DNA of 64,000 bases from Myotis daubentonii. Taxonomy: Eukaryota > Chordata > Mammalia > Chiroptera > Vespertilionidae. The stretch spans positions 33,173,341 through 33,237,340 of the forward strand of contig NC_081844.1 in NCBI RefSeq assembly GCF_963259705.1, given 5' to 3'. The stretch's first letter is position 1; each line of letters starts with the position of its first letter. The notes under the pieces were generated by a model that was not told the DNA's origin, did no database searches, and saw only the letters and a list, made by a program, of their open reading frames with translations. This document shows, piece after piece, positions 44,440 through 55,099 of this stretch. Both the position numbers and the translations under genes were made by a program.

Positions 44440-44635
44440 CACTCTACAGAGAGACAGAGGAAGAGAGAGACAGACAGAGACATAGACTATGATAGAGAGA
44501 GACAAAGGCAGACAGAAAGACAATAAAGGGAGAGAGAAAGAGAGAGAGAGACAGACAGAGAAAGACAGAGAGACAGACAGAGAAAAACAGAAAAAGGCAG
44601 AGAGACAGAAAGAGATACAGAGACACAGCCCTTCA
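44440..44635. repeat. Purine-rich (GAGACAGA)n-like tract
   Basis: About 190 bp almost free of C and T except in the ACA of each unit. Several frames stay open through it on both strands. Confidence 0.85.
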
Positions 44636-45129
44636 ACAACCCCTCCCAGCAGAGGCTCAGAGTTGGCCCAGGGCCAGCTGCCAGCTGCTGCCTCCCTTCC
44701 TCCCCCCTCTGCCCTCCCTCCTGCACTCCTGGTGGGGGCTGGGGCCCCAGAGGAGCCCCAGCTGCTGCTGCCACACACACAGGCTTGTTTGGTGGCCCTT
44801 CCAGCTGCCCTGGGACCCCACAGTCCCTGGGCTGGAGAAAATGCCCCTAAGCAGGGCTTCTAGGCACCACTAGCTGTAGGACAGGCCTCTGAGCCTCACC
44901 TGTGCCACGAGACCACCCTTCAATTCATCCTCTCTATCCATTGGTGCCCACCGTGTGCCAGGCCTAGGTGGGGTGCTGGGGATGCAGGGGTGGCCTGGGT
45001 AGGCCCAGGGGCTGTCCTTGTGAAACTGGAGGTTTGGGGGCGGGCACTGAACAAGCCAATCAGATGGTTTGGGATATTGTTAGGTACAAGGGGGAAAGGT
45101 AACAGTGAGGCCTGATAGGCTGGAGAGTG

Positions 45130-45260
45130 AGGAGAGAGGGTGTTCTTGGGAGAGGGCCCAGCCGTGCAAAGGTCCTGAGGTCAGAATGAGACATCAAGTC
45201 AAGGAGCAGCGAGGAGCAGCCAGTGTGGCTGAAGGAAGGCCAGGCCTGAGAGCACAGGGT
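45130..45260 (-). repeat. L2 fragment (antisense)
   Basis: GTGCAAAGGTCCTGAGGTCA and GGAGCAGCCAGTGTGGCTGA are reverse-complement L2 words. Confidence 0.55.
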
Positions 45261-45691
45261 ATGTGCTTTATGGCCCCCAGTTTCCTTCTCACCCCAGTGT
45301 CTTCCTTTTCCTCTGGTCCTGCCCAGACCCCATCCCCGGCTGGGGGCGTCTGCCCAGTTCTGGGGCCCTGCTGGACCCCTGTGTTGCTGACATAACCAAG
45401 CCACAGGTGGGGAAGGAATTAGAAACTGGGGGGTGAATGTTCTTGTTCTTCTTTGTGCCCGCTCTGCAACCCTATAAGCAAGGCACAGAGAGGTTAGAGC
45501 TGGTCTGGGATCCAGCATTCCACTGTGCTCTGCCCTGGGGCTAGCTTGGGGTGGAGGGAGACAGAGAAGCAGAGAGTGAGCCAGGTTCCCCCCGCCCCCA
45601 TCAGACAGTATGGTGATAGGGAGGCCAGGCCCAGGAAACCAGAGCTGAGGGACTCACAAGGATTGGAGGCAGGCCCTCAAGATAAATGGGG

Positions 45692-45899
45692 AGTTCAGCC
45701 AGTGTGGCTCAGTGGTTGAGCGTGGACCTAGGAACCAGGAGGTCACGGTTTGAGTCCTGGTCAGGGCACATGCCCAGGTTGTGGGCTCGATCCCCAGTGT
45801 GGGGCATGCAGGAGGCAGCTGATCTATGATTCCCTCTCATCATGGACGTTTCTATCTCTCTCTCCCTCTCCCTCTCTGAAATCAATTAAAAAACAAAAA
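45692..45899 (+). repeat. Ves-type SINE (first of a tandem pair)
   Basis: CAGCCAGTGTGGCTCAGTGG, GACCTAGGAACCAGGAGGTC, GGTTTGAGTCCTGG, CCTCTCATCATGGACGTTTC, then AAAAACAAAAAAG. Confidence 0.94.
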
Positions 45900-45902
45900 A
45901 GA

Positions 45903-46136
45903 TAGCCCTGACCAGTTTGGCTCAGTGGATAGAGCGTCAGCCTGCGGACTGAAGGGTCCCAGGTTCGATTCTGGTCAAGGGCATGTACCTTGGTTGCGGG
46001 CACATCCCCAGTAGGGATTGTGCAGGAAGCAGCTGAATCAATGTTTCTCTCTCATTGATGTTTCTAACTCTCTATCCCTCTCCTTCTCCCTTCCTCTCTG
46101 TAAAAAAATCAATAAAATATATATTTTTTAAAAAAG
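45903..46136 (+). repeat. Ves-type SINE (second of a tandem pair)
   Basis: GCCCTGACCAGTTTGGCTCA, GGATAGAGCGTCAGCCTGCG, GGTTCGATTCTGGTCAAGG, a CT-rich region and an AATAAAATATATATTTTTT tail. The head lies directly after the tail of the previous copy. GATA...ATAAATGGGGA words flank the insertion (about 45680 and 46135), suggesting a target duplication. Confidence 0.94.
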
Positions 46137-46284
46137 ATAAATGGGGAAACTGAGAGCAGCAACCTTCAGAGAGGGGGATCTATAACCCAGCTCCTCCCAG
46201 GCAGTGCTTGGGGCTGTCCCTGCCCTCCAGGAAGGAGCCCCCTCCTTGTTCTCGCAGCACCAGGAGACCCAGCCTTGACCCTCA

Positions 46285-46360
46285 TGGGTGTTGTCACTAA
46301 TCGCCTTCAATTTATGAGAACTCCCGCCCTGCGTAGGGGTTAATCATGCTGGGCTCTCTT
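46285..46360. promoter_or_regulatory. Candidate regulatory island (short)
   Basis: GTTGTCACTAATCGCCTTCA, ATTTATGAGAAC and GGGGTTAATCATGC in unique DNA (TAATC homeodomain cores). Confidence 0.35.
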
Positions 46361-46783
46361 TGCAGTGCTCCTTGTACCCTGCTCATTCCCAGGATCGCCC
46401 TGAGGGGTGGGGGGTGCTTCTCAGGCACCAGCGGTTTCCCCCAGAAGACCCCAGGGCAGCTAGAAGCCTGTCCCTTCCAGGGAATACCCAGTGAGCATTG
46501 TCACTGAAGTGGTTGGGGGGTCCTCCCTGTGGAAACCCAACCCCCCATTCTGTATCTCTGCGGGGTGACACAGCTTCACGTGGAGTTGAAAAACTAAACT
46601 TTCTTTTAATTAAAAAACAACAACAACTCCCCACACACAGAGAAAATACAGCCCACCCTCCGTTAATCCCACCTCTTAAATATAAATATAAAGTAAGAAC
46701 TGAAAGTCCCCCCCAACCAGAGCAACCACTGAAACCTTGGGCATTTCCTCCTGCACGTTTTTAATACATGCTTTCTTCCTTTA

Positions 46784-46784
<1 letters not shown>

Positions 46785-46819
<35 letters not shown>
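46785..46819 (+). repeat. A35 homopolymer
   Basis: Uninterrupted run of 35 A preceded by TCCTTTAC and followed by CGCCACC. No SINE or L1 body is attached upstream. Confidence 0.95.
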
Positions 46820-46820
<1 letters not shown>

Positions 46821-46959
46821 GCCACCCCAAATGGTGCCGTGGTCGCAAACTTGTATCTGTAGCGTCTGCCTCAGACATCTTCCTTGCTCAGAGCACGTGT
46901 GCACACCCCTCTGCTGGGAGGGGAGACAGTGCTCTGCCCTCAGCCATGTCTTCTTATAC

Positions 46960-47545
46960 AACCCCTTTGCTGAGCATCGGGGTTTTTTTCCAAATATTTG
47001 CTGCCATAAACCACATTCTAATGAACATTCCTGCTGGTGCTACCACTTTTATTAGATTTGTGAGTGTTAGCCCTGGAATTGGGAGGGGAATTCAAAGGGA
47101 TGTAGGGTTTCTTAATCCCAATGAGCACCCCACAATGGTCCCTGCGTCCGCCTTCACCATCGCAGGAAGCCCCCAATCTTGTACTGTTTTACCAACTCTA
47201 AGGACAAAAGGTGGTTTCTTGTTTCGGTATCTGCGTTTATTTCGTCATGAGTGACTTTCTGCTTTGTTTTCTCTGCCTCTCCATTGGCCATTTGTATTTC
47301 TTGTTGTATGAACTAATTGTTCATTTCTTTGCCCAGTTTTTTGTTTGGTTGTGTTTTCGTATGTTGGTTTGTTTAGTGTTTTTATTGATTTGTAGGAAGG
47401 ATACAAATCTTTCTTCTATTATGATGTTGCAAATATTTTCTTCCCAGCTGTCACACCTCATCTAACCTCATCTGTGGGTTTATTACAATTCAGCAGGGTT
47501 TTGTTTTTATGTAGTCAAATTTGAAGATTTTCTCCCTTTTATAGC
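46960..47545 (+). repeat. L1M fragment
   Basis: CCAAATATTTGCTGCCATAA, ATTCTAATGAACATTCCTGC, CCCCACAATGGTCCCTGCGT, CTGCCTCTCCATTGGCCATTTG-type words and TTATAGCTCAGGGCTTTGTG follow old L1 order. Confidence 0.65.
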
Positions 47546-48074
47546 TCAGGGCTTTGTGTCTCTTTCACCACTAAGAAGGCAGGGGGGCGAAGGGGAGGGG
47601 GACAAGGCCAGTCTTTGCGTATTCCCCTCCAATACTAGGAGTATAGGGAGCTCAGTTGAGTCCAGGCACCTCCTGCAATCTGACCCTGCCTCATGTACGC
47701 TCTCCACTGACCATTTGAAAACTGCCACCCACACAACAAGAAGCAGGCCTGCACCCAGACGCCTGGGGACCCAAATAGATCTGCCTCCTTTCTTAGGCTT
47801 CTTGATGACCTATTTGTGCAACTTATTTGTTTTCTCTGCAAACACACAGCCGGGCCATGTCAAGCCCCAGCCAGGAAGGAGCTCATGGAGTTGGTTCAAC
47901 TTCTTTAGGCCTCAGTTTCCCCCCGTGTGATTTGGGGCCAACCACAGCCCCCTACTCACCAGGCTGGCAGGAAGATCACAGGAGATACTGGGCATAAAAA
48001 TTGCATCACAGGGCCAGGCACAAAGCCACCACGTAGGTGACCCCATTGACCTGTTCCTTCTGTAAAAATGGCCT

Positions 48075-48109
48075 ATCGCTTCTCGGCCTTTTGGCTAAGA
48101 TCAAGTGTA
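48075..48109 (+). pseudogene. U2 snRNA 5' fragment (retropseudogene)
   Basis: The 35 nt from ATCGCTTCTCGGCC to AAGTGTA match the 5' end of U2 snRNA without a visible change and then stop. The match covers only the first part of the RNA and ends before the branch-site-recognition GUAGUA. Similar words flank it (TGTAAAAATGGCCT before, TGTAAAACTGCCTA after), consistent with a target-site duplication. A 5' fragment without a 3' end is unusual for simple 5'-truncated retrocopies. Confidence 0.88.
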
Positions 48110-48164
48110 AAACTGCCTAAACGCCCACCCAGGCTCCATGCCCTCCTGTGGTCCTGGGCACAGA

Positions 48165-48440
48165 ACCCTGCCTAGACTTACCACCCAGTTGTGTGACTTT
48201 AAGTGGCTGCATTCCTTTGTGTGTCAGTTTCCCATCTACAAGACGAACGGTTACCACCTCACAGGGCCAGGGGGAGATTCAATGAGATGATACACCAAGA
48301 TAAAGCACAACATGGCCTCTCTTGGGCCCAGCCCCCTGATTTGCACAAGGGGAAACTGAGGCCCAAGAGGAGCAGCCCCTGCTTAGAGTCATACAGCCAA
48401 GACAAGGTAGAGCCAGGATTTAAACGTAGATCTGTTGGTG
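48165..48440 (+). repeat. MIR fragments
   Basis: CCCAGTTGTGTGACTTTAAG, GTGTGTCAGTTTCCCATCTA, CACCTCACAGGGCCAGGGGG, and later AAGGGGAAACTGAGGCCCAA. Confidence 0.75.
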
Positions 48441-48589
48441 AGCCGGGCCAGAGGCTGGGAGCAGGACTCATTCTCCATTTCCTCCCTGGACACCCACCTC
48501 TCCGGCCCCAAACCTTTCCATAAAAACCAGAAGGCTTCCTGGAGAAGGCAGCACCCAACCTAAGGGCCAAAATATGAGGAGGAGATAGT

Positions 48590-48790
48590 CAGGTACAAGA
48601 GGAAGGGTGGCCTGGGAGGAGGGCACAGCCAGGACAAAGGCCTGGAAACTCACGGGTGTTTGAAGGACGGTAAAGAGGAGAATCTGGAGGGCTGTTGAGG
48701 CTTTGAGGAGGGAGGTGGGCTGAACTGGAGCAAGAAAGGAGGCCAGGGTGGGGTTGGGGTCCAGACAGGGTGGCCGGAACTTGGGTCAGT
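48590..48790 (-). repeat. L2 fragment (antisense)
   Basis: GGGCACAGCCAGGACAAAGG, CTGGAAACTCACGGGTGTTT and GGAGGGCTGTTGAGGCTTTG are diverged reverse-complement L2 words. Confidence 0.5.
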
Positions 48791-49631
48791 ACCACTAACT
48801 GCCGCAGGCTTTCCATGGCCCTCAGCATGCCGAGGGGATGGCTTGCCATGCCACCTCCCCGCCTGTACCCAGCTGTGCCCTCTTTCCGATCACCCTCACC
48901 AGCCCAGGGACACCTCAGCATTTCAGGCTCAGTTCCCATGCCCCCAGTGAGACCACGTCACCCTCCTGGCTTTTTCCCAGGGCCCTTGAGTAAGACCCAC
49001 CCACACTCCTTAGCCTCACAGGTGCTGGCAGTCCGGAATGCCCTTCCCCCATTTCTGGAAGGCACCAGGGAGCTGGTGAGGAGCTTGGAGGCCAGGTGAA
49101 TCCAGTGTGGAAGCCTGGCCAGCCCCAGGTGGAAGGCCTATGCCTCAGTTTCCCTATCTGAACAGTAGGTGATTCCTGCTTCCTCTTTTGAGAAGGTCAG
49201 GGGATCTGGAGAAATCTCAGGAGAAGGGGGGACAGGAGTGTCTTCCATTTCACCATGAACAGAGGTCAGCGAGGCTACTCTGTGGGTGGGTGCGTGGGCG
49301 GCAGGAATCCAGCCTGGCTCCCTGCAGCCTACCCCTCCCACCACCCCCCTACCACCTCAGGGAACTGGGCCAGACAGTGCCCATGGGGAAGGTGGGGAAG
49401 CACCCCATGTTTTCACAGACTGCCCCGGAATGCAGTGGGACAGGCCCTGGGGCCCCTGACTCAGGAGCTATGGGCCACCTGGGGCACCAGACCAGGAGCG
49501 GGAAGGGTCTGCCCTCAGCTGGTAGCTCGGGCCCTGAGGATGGATGTTCACAGGGTAGGTGAGGGTGTCCAGGGGAAAGAAGCAGTGCCATGGTCAGGCT
49601 CTGTCTGGGTTTGGGGTTTAGTTCAGATCAC

Positions 49632-49680
49632 TGTTTGTTCATTCATTCATTCATCTACCCATTCATTCACTCACTCACCA
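49632..49680. repeat. Short (ATTC)n tract
   Basis: GTTCATTCATTCATTCATCT followed by degenerate CATTCACTCACTCACC. Confidence 0.85.
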
Positions 49681-49929
49681 CCCTCTGCCACACACCCCTC
49701 CTGACCACCCCTTTTCATTAACTATCACTGGCCCCAAGACGTCCTTGCTAGGAGAAGGGCATCACTATTAATTCATGCAGGTCCCAGCCCCACACTCCAC
49801 ACTGATTGGTGGCTATCTCCTCCTCCCCACCCCAAGGGTGACCCTTCAGTTCCCCCTCAAATCTATCCCAAATTTACCTGATTCATCTTGACCAGGGCCA
49901 GCCCTTCTCTCCCCCAATGACCATCCTGC

Positions 49930-50215
49930 CTCCTCCCCACCCAGCCACTGGGATCAGGTCCCTTTCAGGCTCAAATCTCCCCCATGGCTCCCTAATGTCC
50001 TCACCATAAGATCTGACCCCTCCCTGTGGTATCCGAGGCCTTGCCCTTTCACCTTGGCTCCTTTGCCTCCATTCTGGGGGCTCCCGCCTCATCGCTTCCT
50101 TAAATACACCCTGTGCAGTCCCACCTCCCTACCTTTGCCCCTGTTCTCCCCTGCCTAGAGTGCTCCTCTCTCTTTGTCCATCCTCCTTCTGGTCACACCC
50201 AGAGTCTCTGGGTCA
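49930..50215 (+). repeat. L2 3' fragment
   Basis: CAGGCTCAAATCTCCCCCAT, CCTTGCCCTTTCACCTTGGC, CATCGCTTCCTTAAATACAC and CCTGCCTAGAGTGCTCCTCT follow L2 order. Confidence 0.65.
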
Positions 50216-50617
50216 GGGGATCCATCCCAGAGAGTCAGGGTCCTGTAGAAGACATTCAGAGAATCTTCTGGATCTTTATGACACCTGGCAATGGGAGGCA
50301 TGAGGCTGTGGCTCTGGTCACCCTCAGAGCCCCCTGCCCAGCTCTCATGGGCCACCTGCTCCCCAGTACAAGTCCAAGGTGAGGGCCAACGCATTGTTGG
50401 GTCCCCCTCCCTTCCTTATATTCACACCCGGGAGTGCCAGTGAAGTCGGGCCTGGGGAGCAGCTGGTGGAACTGCTGCTTCACCATCCACTGAACACCCA
50501 CTACGGCCAGCATCCCCTCCCTCATCTGGAGAGGTTAATAAGCCGCCCATCCCATCTCCAGGGTGACCCCCCAACCCCAGGCCCAACCAGCAGGCCCAGA
50601 AGGAACTCCCAGGGAGA

Positions 50618-50642
50618 ATGAATGAATGAATGAATGAATGAG
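50618..50642. repeat. Short (GAAT)n tract
   Basis: GAATGAATGAATGAATGAAT, about six units. Confidence 0.9.
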
Positions 50643-51026
50643 CCCTGATCCAGGCCTGGGTGGGGGGATCATGGTGAACATGGACTTGTCAGCACAAGCT
50701 GGGATGAGGAAGTGAGGTGTGTGTGAGGGGTCTAGCTTGAGTGATAAGTGCTTCTCCCTCCTGCCACATCTGAAATGCAGAGAGGAGCTGGGTAGGGTGG
50801 GAGAGTGAGGGTGTCTATTCACACTCCAGGGGAAGGTACCCACTTTAGAGACAAATGAAAACAGATGTCAGGAGGGTGGCCCTGAAGTCCCAAGTCCAAT
50901 TACATTCTCCCCGTGAACAATCGTGGCCCAAATCCATACCGGGACTGTCTTCTAGCAGGTTCTACCACCATGCCACATCCCCTCACACACTCGTGGGAAT
51001 CTGTCCTTAGCATTAATTTTTCCCCC

Positions 51027-51263
51027 CTAATCCATAATATACTTTTTTCCATTGATTTTTTAGAGAGTGTGGAAGAAAGGAGGGGGAGAGAGAGAAAAAA
51101 ACATAGAAGTGAGAGACATATCAAATGGTTGTTTCTAGCACGAGCCCTGAACAGAGCCCAGGATCCAACTGCAACCAAGGTACATGCCCTTGACTGGGAA
51201 TTTAACCTGAGACCCTTCGGTAACACGGGTCTGTGCTCTAACCACTGGTCCACCGGCCAGGGC
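51027..51263 (-). repeat. Ves-type SINE (antisense)
   Basis: CCATTGATTTTTTAGAGAGT, AACCTGAGACCCTTCGG, and head ACTGGTCCACCGGCCAGGGC. Confidence 0.9.
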
Positions 51264-51689
51264 ATGGCATTAGTTTTCCACCAGAAATGGGGTGACCTCT
51301 CTCACCACCGGGTCCCCTACTGGGGCAAGCACAGTAAGTGTAGCTGGGGTGGAAGGAGGCAGCAGGTGGGGGAGGCAGCTCTTTGGCTCCAGCCCAAGGC
51401 ATCCAGATAACAAAGGCCAAAGTCAGGTGGATGGGGGTGGGCTGTGGGCCTCCCTAGAGGACCCCTGGCACCAGCCGTTGGCTGCCTGTCCCTGTGCCAG
51501 GACCCTGTAGAGTGCACCCGAGGCTTGAGGCTGGGCAGAGGCAGCAGCCTATTGGGGGCCCCCACAGGCTGCTCCACCCAGTGACTCAGCCCCACACCAG
51601 GCCTCCCCAGGGAGGACAATGGTGGCTTGTGGGTGCCAGGAAGGCCTCTTGGCAGGTGTGAGCCCTAGGGTAGACTGGCCTGGCCCCCA

Positions 51690-51920
51690 GGGAGGAGCTC
51701 TCTGAGCCTCAGTTTCCTCATCTGGACAATGGGTTTAATCACCCAGGTATGTATGAGGACCTGAGAGTCAAATGTATAGATGGAAAGTGCTATATTTGGA
51801 ACTAAAGGGGGGGCTCTGATGGCCCAGCTTGCCTTGGAGGACAGGGACTGGACAGATCAAAGGTATCACTGTGCCCTAATGTTAAACACTAAACCTGGCA
51901 CATAATCGGTGCTCAGTAAT
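51690..51920 (+). repeat. MIR fragment
   Basis: TGAGCCTCAGTTTCCTCATC, GACAATGGGTTTAATCACCC and CATAATCGGTGCTCAGTAAT in MIR order. Confidence 0.72.
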
Positions 51921-52739
51921 TGCATGGTCCATGAATGGACCATCACCCACTTCTGGGGGTATGTCCAGGGCCACCCCAGGAACACTGGCAAGACTCTCTA
52001 GTTTAAAATCATAGCCTTCGGAGTCTGGCCTACCCTCAGCCCCAGCTTGGTCCTCCAGAAACCACTCCCAGGCTGGGGAAGCAGAACAGGCCACAGACCT
52101 GTGGGGTCAGGGTTGGGCCACCAGAAAGGGCTGGGGGTTATGGGGCCTTCACTTACGAGTCCCAGGTCCATTAGTGTGAAGAGGCCTAGGGACGCAGGCA
52201 GGAGCTGTGGCGGCCTACCCTGTACCCATCACTGCACCCTTCTATTCTCCTGATGGAGAAACCGAGACCCAGGGTGTGGCAAGAATTTGCCCAAGGTCAC
52301 AGTGCGGTGGGAAGGATGAGGGATTCGAACCCAGACCCCAAGACTCCCCTTCCCGGGCCTGCGGCATGTGGGGGACTCTCTGGGCCAGAAGGAAGACAGT
52401 GTCAGGGTGAGAGTCAGCCTACTTCAGGTGTATTAGGAGTGGCTTGTGACCTTATTAGGAGCCCCTGCCTCTCCCTGGGTCTTCACCCCCTTACTCCCCC
52501 TTTTCTTCCTTCCTTTCAGCCCGGCTCCCTGGACTTCCTGAACTAAGGTTGATTCAGGGGCTTCAGGTGGAGGTGGAAGAGCATTGCAGCCAGGGGTTTA
52601 CAAGGACAAAAGCCCAGAGGTGGGAATGAGCCTGGCAGGTTCCCGAACAGTGAGGAAGCCCTGTGTCCAGGGGCCAGGGCGATGGTAGCCTCTTCCCAGG
52701 CCTGGAAGCAGTGTAACTATTTCTCTGGAGGCACAGGGA

Positions 52740-52810
52740 GCCATGAAAGAGTGTGTTAGTTAATTTATAATAATTATTACTCCTATAAGGTCTGTGGTCT
52801 TCAAAAGCTG
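52740..52810. promoter_or_regulatory. Candidate regulatory island (short)
   Basis: TTAGTTAATTTATAATAATTATTACTCC-like AT-rich core (52757-52784) of about 30 bp, with TAATTA words, sits in GC-rich unique DNA about 600 bp upstream of the TCF3 promoter. Confidence 0.35.
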
Positions 52811-53258
52811 AGGAGCCCCTGGCTGTGGTGGGAACTCTGGACCTACAAAGAGACAGATCACTGAGAATCAGAAGGCTTGGTCTGGCCTTAGTCCTGTTCA
52901 AACTCAGGTCCAAATTCCCTATTACAGACGGGGAAACTGAGACCCAGCGAGTCAGAGGCACAGCGCAAGTCCCACGTGGGGCTCTCTGACCCTGAAACAG
53001 AGCTGGCCTTAGTTTCCCAGCCCGTGAAATGGGTCTGATTCGTTCGCCCGCTCGCAACACCCAGCACCTGGGCTAGCCCTAGGAACGCAGACTCGACGAC
53101 GCCCGAGAGGCCGCGCGGGCGCCCACGCAAACCTGAGAATGAAACTGCAAAGCCCACCCCCGCCGTTTCTCGTGGCCTCTCTCTTGGAGAGTCCCGCCTC
53201 TTTCTTCGCTGTCCGCAGAGAGAGGGCGTGGCCTCTTCACGAATGGCCGGTGGCATCG

Positions 53259-53287
53259 CCAATCAGGCTTTTGCGCCCTCCGATTGG
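53259..53287. promoter_or_regulatory. TCF3: Paired, oppositely oriented CCAAT boxes (NF-Y type)
   Basis: CCAATC at 53259-53264 and ATTGG at 53283-53287, about two helical turns apart, sit at the upstream edge of the CpG island. A GGGCGTGGCC box lies about 35 bp upstream. NF-Y sites commonly occur in pairs just upstream of CpG-island start sites. This suggests the main TCF3 start lies some 60-200 bp downstream, near 53350-53500. Confidence 0.6.
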
Positions 53288-53883
53288 CCATTACCGCTCT
53301 GTCTTATTTTTCCATCTCACGGTCCTTTCCCGCTGGCGTCATGGATGCAATGCACTCCAACCCACGTGCGCCTCCGCGCTAGAAGATAGTCCCTGTCCGC
53401 TCCGCACACCGTTTGCCGACGGACCCCAGGGGAGCCCCCACTCCCAGACTCCGGGCTTCGCGACGCTGCAGCCGCCTCCTGCGAGCGCAAGGGAGGTAGA
53501 ACCGGGGGAGGGGGCCCACTCGGACGGTGGTGGCGGAGGGATTCACGGCGTCCCCGGACGGGGCGGACCGTAGGCGGGCCCTGGAGTGGGCGTGGCCAGC
53601 GCGCGGGCGGGGGACGGAACATGTCTCCCGCCGCAGGAAGATGAGGCAGCGGTGGCGCCCGCGGACGTAGCGGGCCGGACAGAGCCGACCGGACGCGGCA
53701 ACGGGCACCGCGTACTCTCCGTACGCCTCCTCCTCCAGTGCCCCGACCGCACACGGGCACGCGGGGAGGGTCCCAGGCCACGCGCCGCCAACGCGCGACC
53801 CTCGGGGTCGGCGGGCACCCCTTTGTCGGGGCGGGGGGGCCGTACGTGCGCCGCTTCCCGTGAGCTGCGGGCCGGTCCGCGCT

Positions 53884-53891
53884 GAGCAGGT
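53884..53891 (+). promoter_or_regulatory. TCF3: Candidate splice donor of TCF3 exon 1
   Basis: GAGCAG followed by GTAACC matches the donor consensus (CAG/GTRA) and lies inside the CpG island downstream of the CCAAT pair. An alternative donor (GGGAG/GTAGAA, GT near 53496) is nearer the putative start. The call is inference from splice consensus only. Confidence 0.35.
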
Positions 53892-55099
53892 AACCGCACC
53901 GGGACCCGGGGCCGCGCGGCGTCGGAAGCCCCGCATCTTTGTGCAAAGTTGTTTCGGGCCTCCCCACGACACGGGAGCCGGGAAGTTGGGGCGGGAGGGA
54001 CGCTCTGGGGTGCGCCCCCCCCCCCCCCGCCCGGCCCCTGTGGGCCGGCTGCTGGGCGGCGGCCCGGAGTCATTGTTCTCTAACTTTGCGCGCCGGGAGG
54101 TTGGGGCGGACGACGTGGAGGGTCCGGCGCACGCGAGGCCCGCGCGCACCCCGTCCTCGGCCGGGCCGGCCACTTCGCGAAACTTTGCAGACCCGAGGGA
54201 GGGGGCGCGGGGGGCGCCCGAGAGGCCGCCCAACTTCGCGGCGAGGGCCCCGGCCGCGACACGAGGGCTTGGGGGCGCCCCCTCCCCTGGGAGGGGCAAG
54301 CCGGGGCGCTGAAGTTTAGAGGGAGCGGCGGGAGGGAGGGAGAGTCCTTTTGTCTGCGCGGGGAAGGTGCGGCCGCGCGAACGGAGGCTCAGGTTGAGGG
54401 CTGGGGGCCGAGGGGGGGTGCGGAGGGAACATCTGCTCCGCGTTACTGCGGGGAGAGGCGGCGGCGGCGGCTCGGTGTTGCGAGCCGAGGGGCGGTGGCG
54501 CCCCAGCTTCAAAGGGCTCCTGGGCCGCGCCGCCGGCACCGGCTGTGGGGGGGTGGGCCGCTGGTTTCCCGGGCCTCCCCCTCAAAGGAAGACGTTCCGA
54601 TCCCCTTCTCTCCAGGTGGTTCCAGATACTTTCCGAGTCCCCAAAAGTCCTTGTGACGCCCCAAAGTCTTAGCTCCCTAGAAAAGCCCGTTTCGGCCCTC
54701 CCCCCACCCCCCAGTCTGCCTTAAAATCAGTTTCACCGATCCTACAAAAAAATTGCGGTTTCGTACTCAAAAAGTCAGTTTCACATGGCCTCCCCCAAAA
54801 GAAAAAAGTTAGCGGGGGAGGGGGTGCCCGGGGGCAGCCGTTTCACACCTCGTCTCTAGTTGACAAACAAAGCGGGGAGTTCTCCGCCCCTGAAGTTGGG
54901 TCTCCCTCGGGCTCAGAACCCCCTCTTCCCGCAGCTTCCGCGGTGTCTCCGCGGCCACCCCCGCCCACATCTGGGGACCCGGGGAGGAAGCCAGAGGGGT
55001 GTCTTGTCCGACTACGGGACAACGGAGACCTGCTGCGCGCCCTTCTCGTGGGGTGGAGTGGGGTGGAGGGGGGGATGGGTTCTGGCAGGTGGACCCCCC

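Noticed and set aside
53379..54539. 386-residue minus-strand open frame in the TCF3 CpG island
   Set aside because: Ala/Pro/Arg/Gly-rich low-complexity translation typical of stop depletion in a CpG island; no family resemblance, and the region is explained by the promoter and exon 1 of TCF3.
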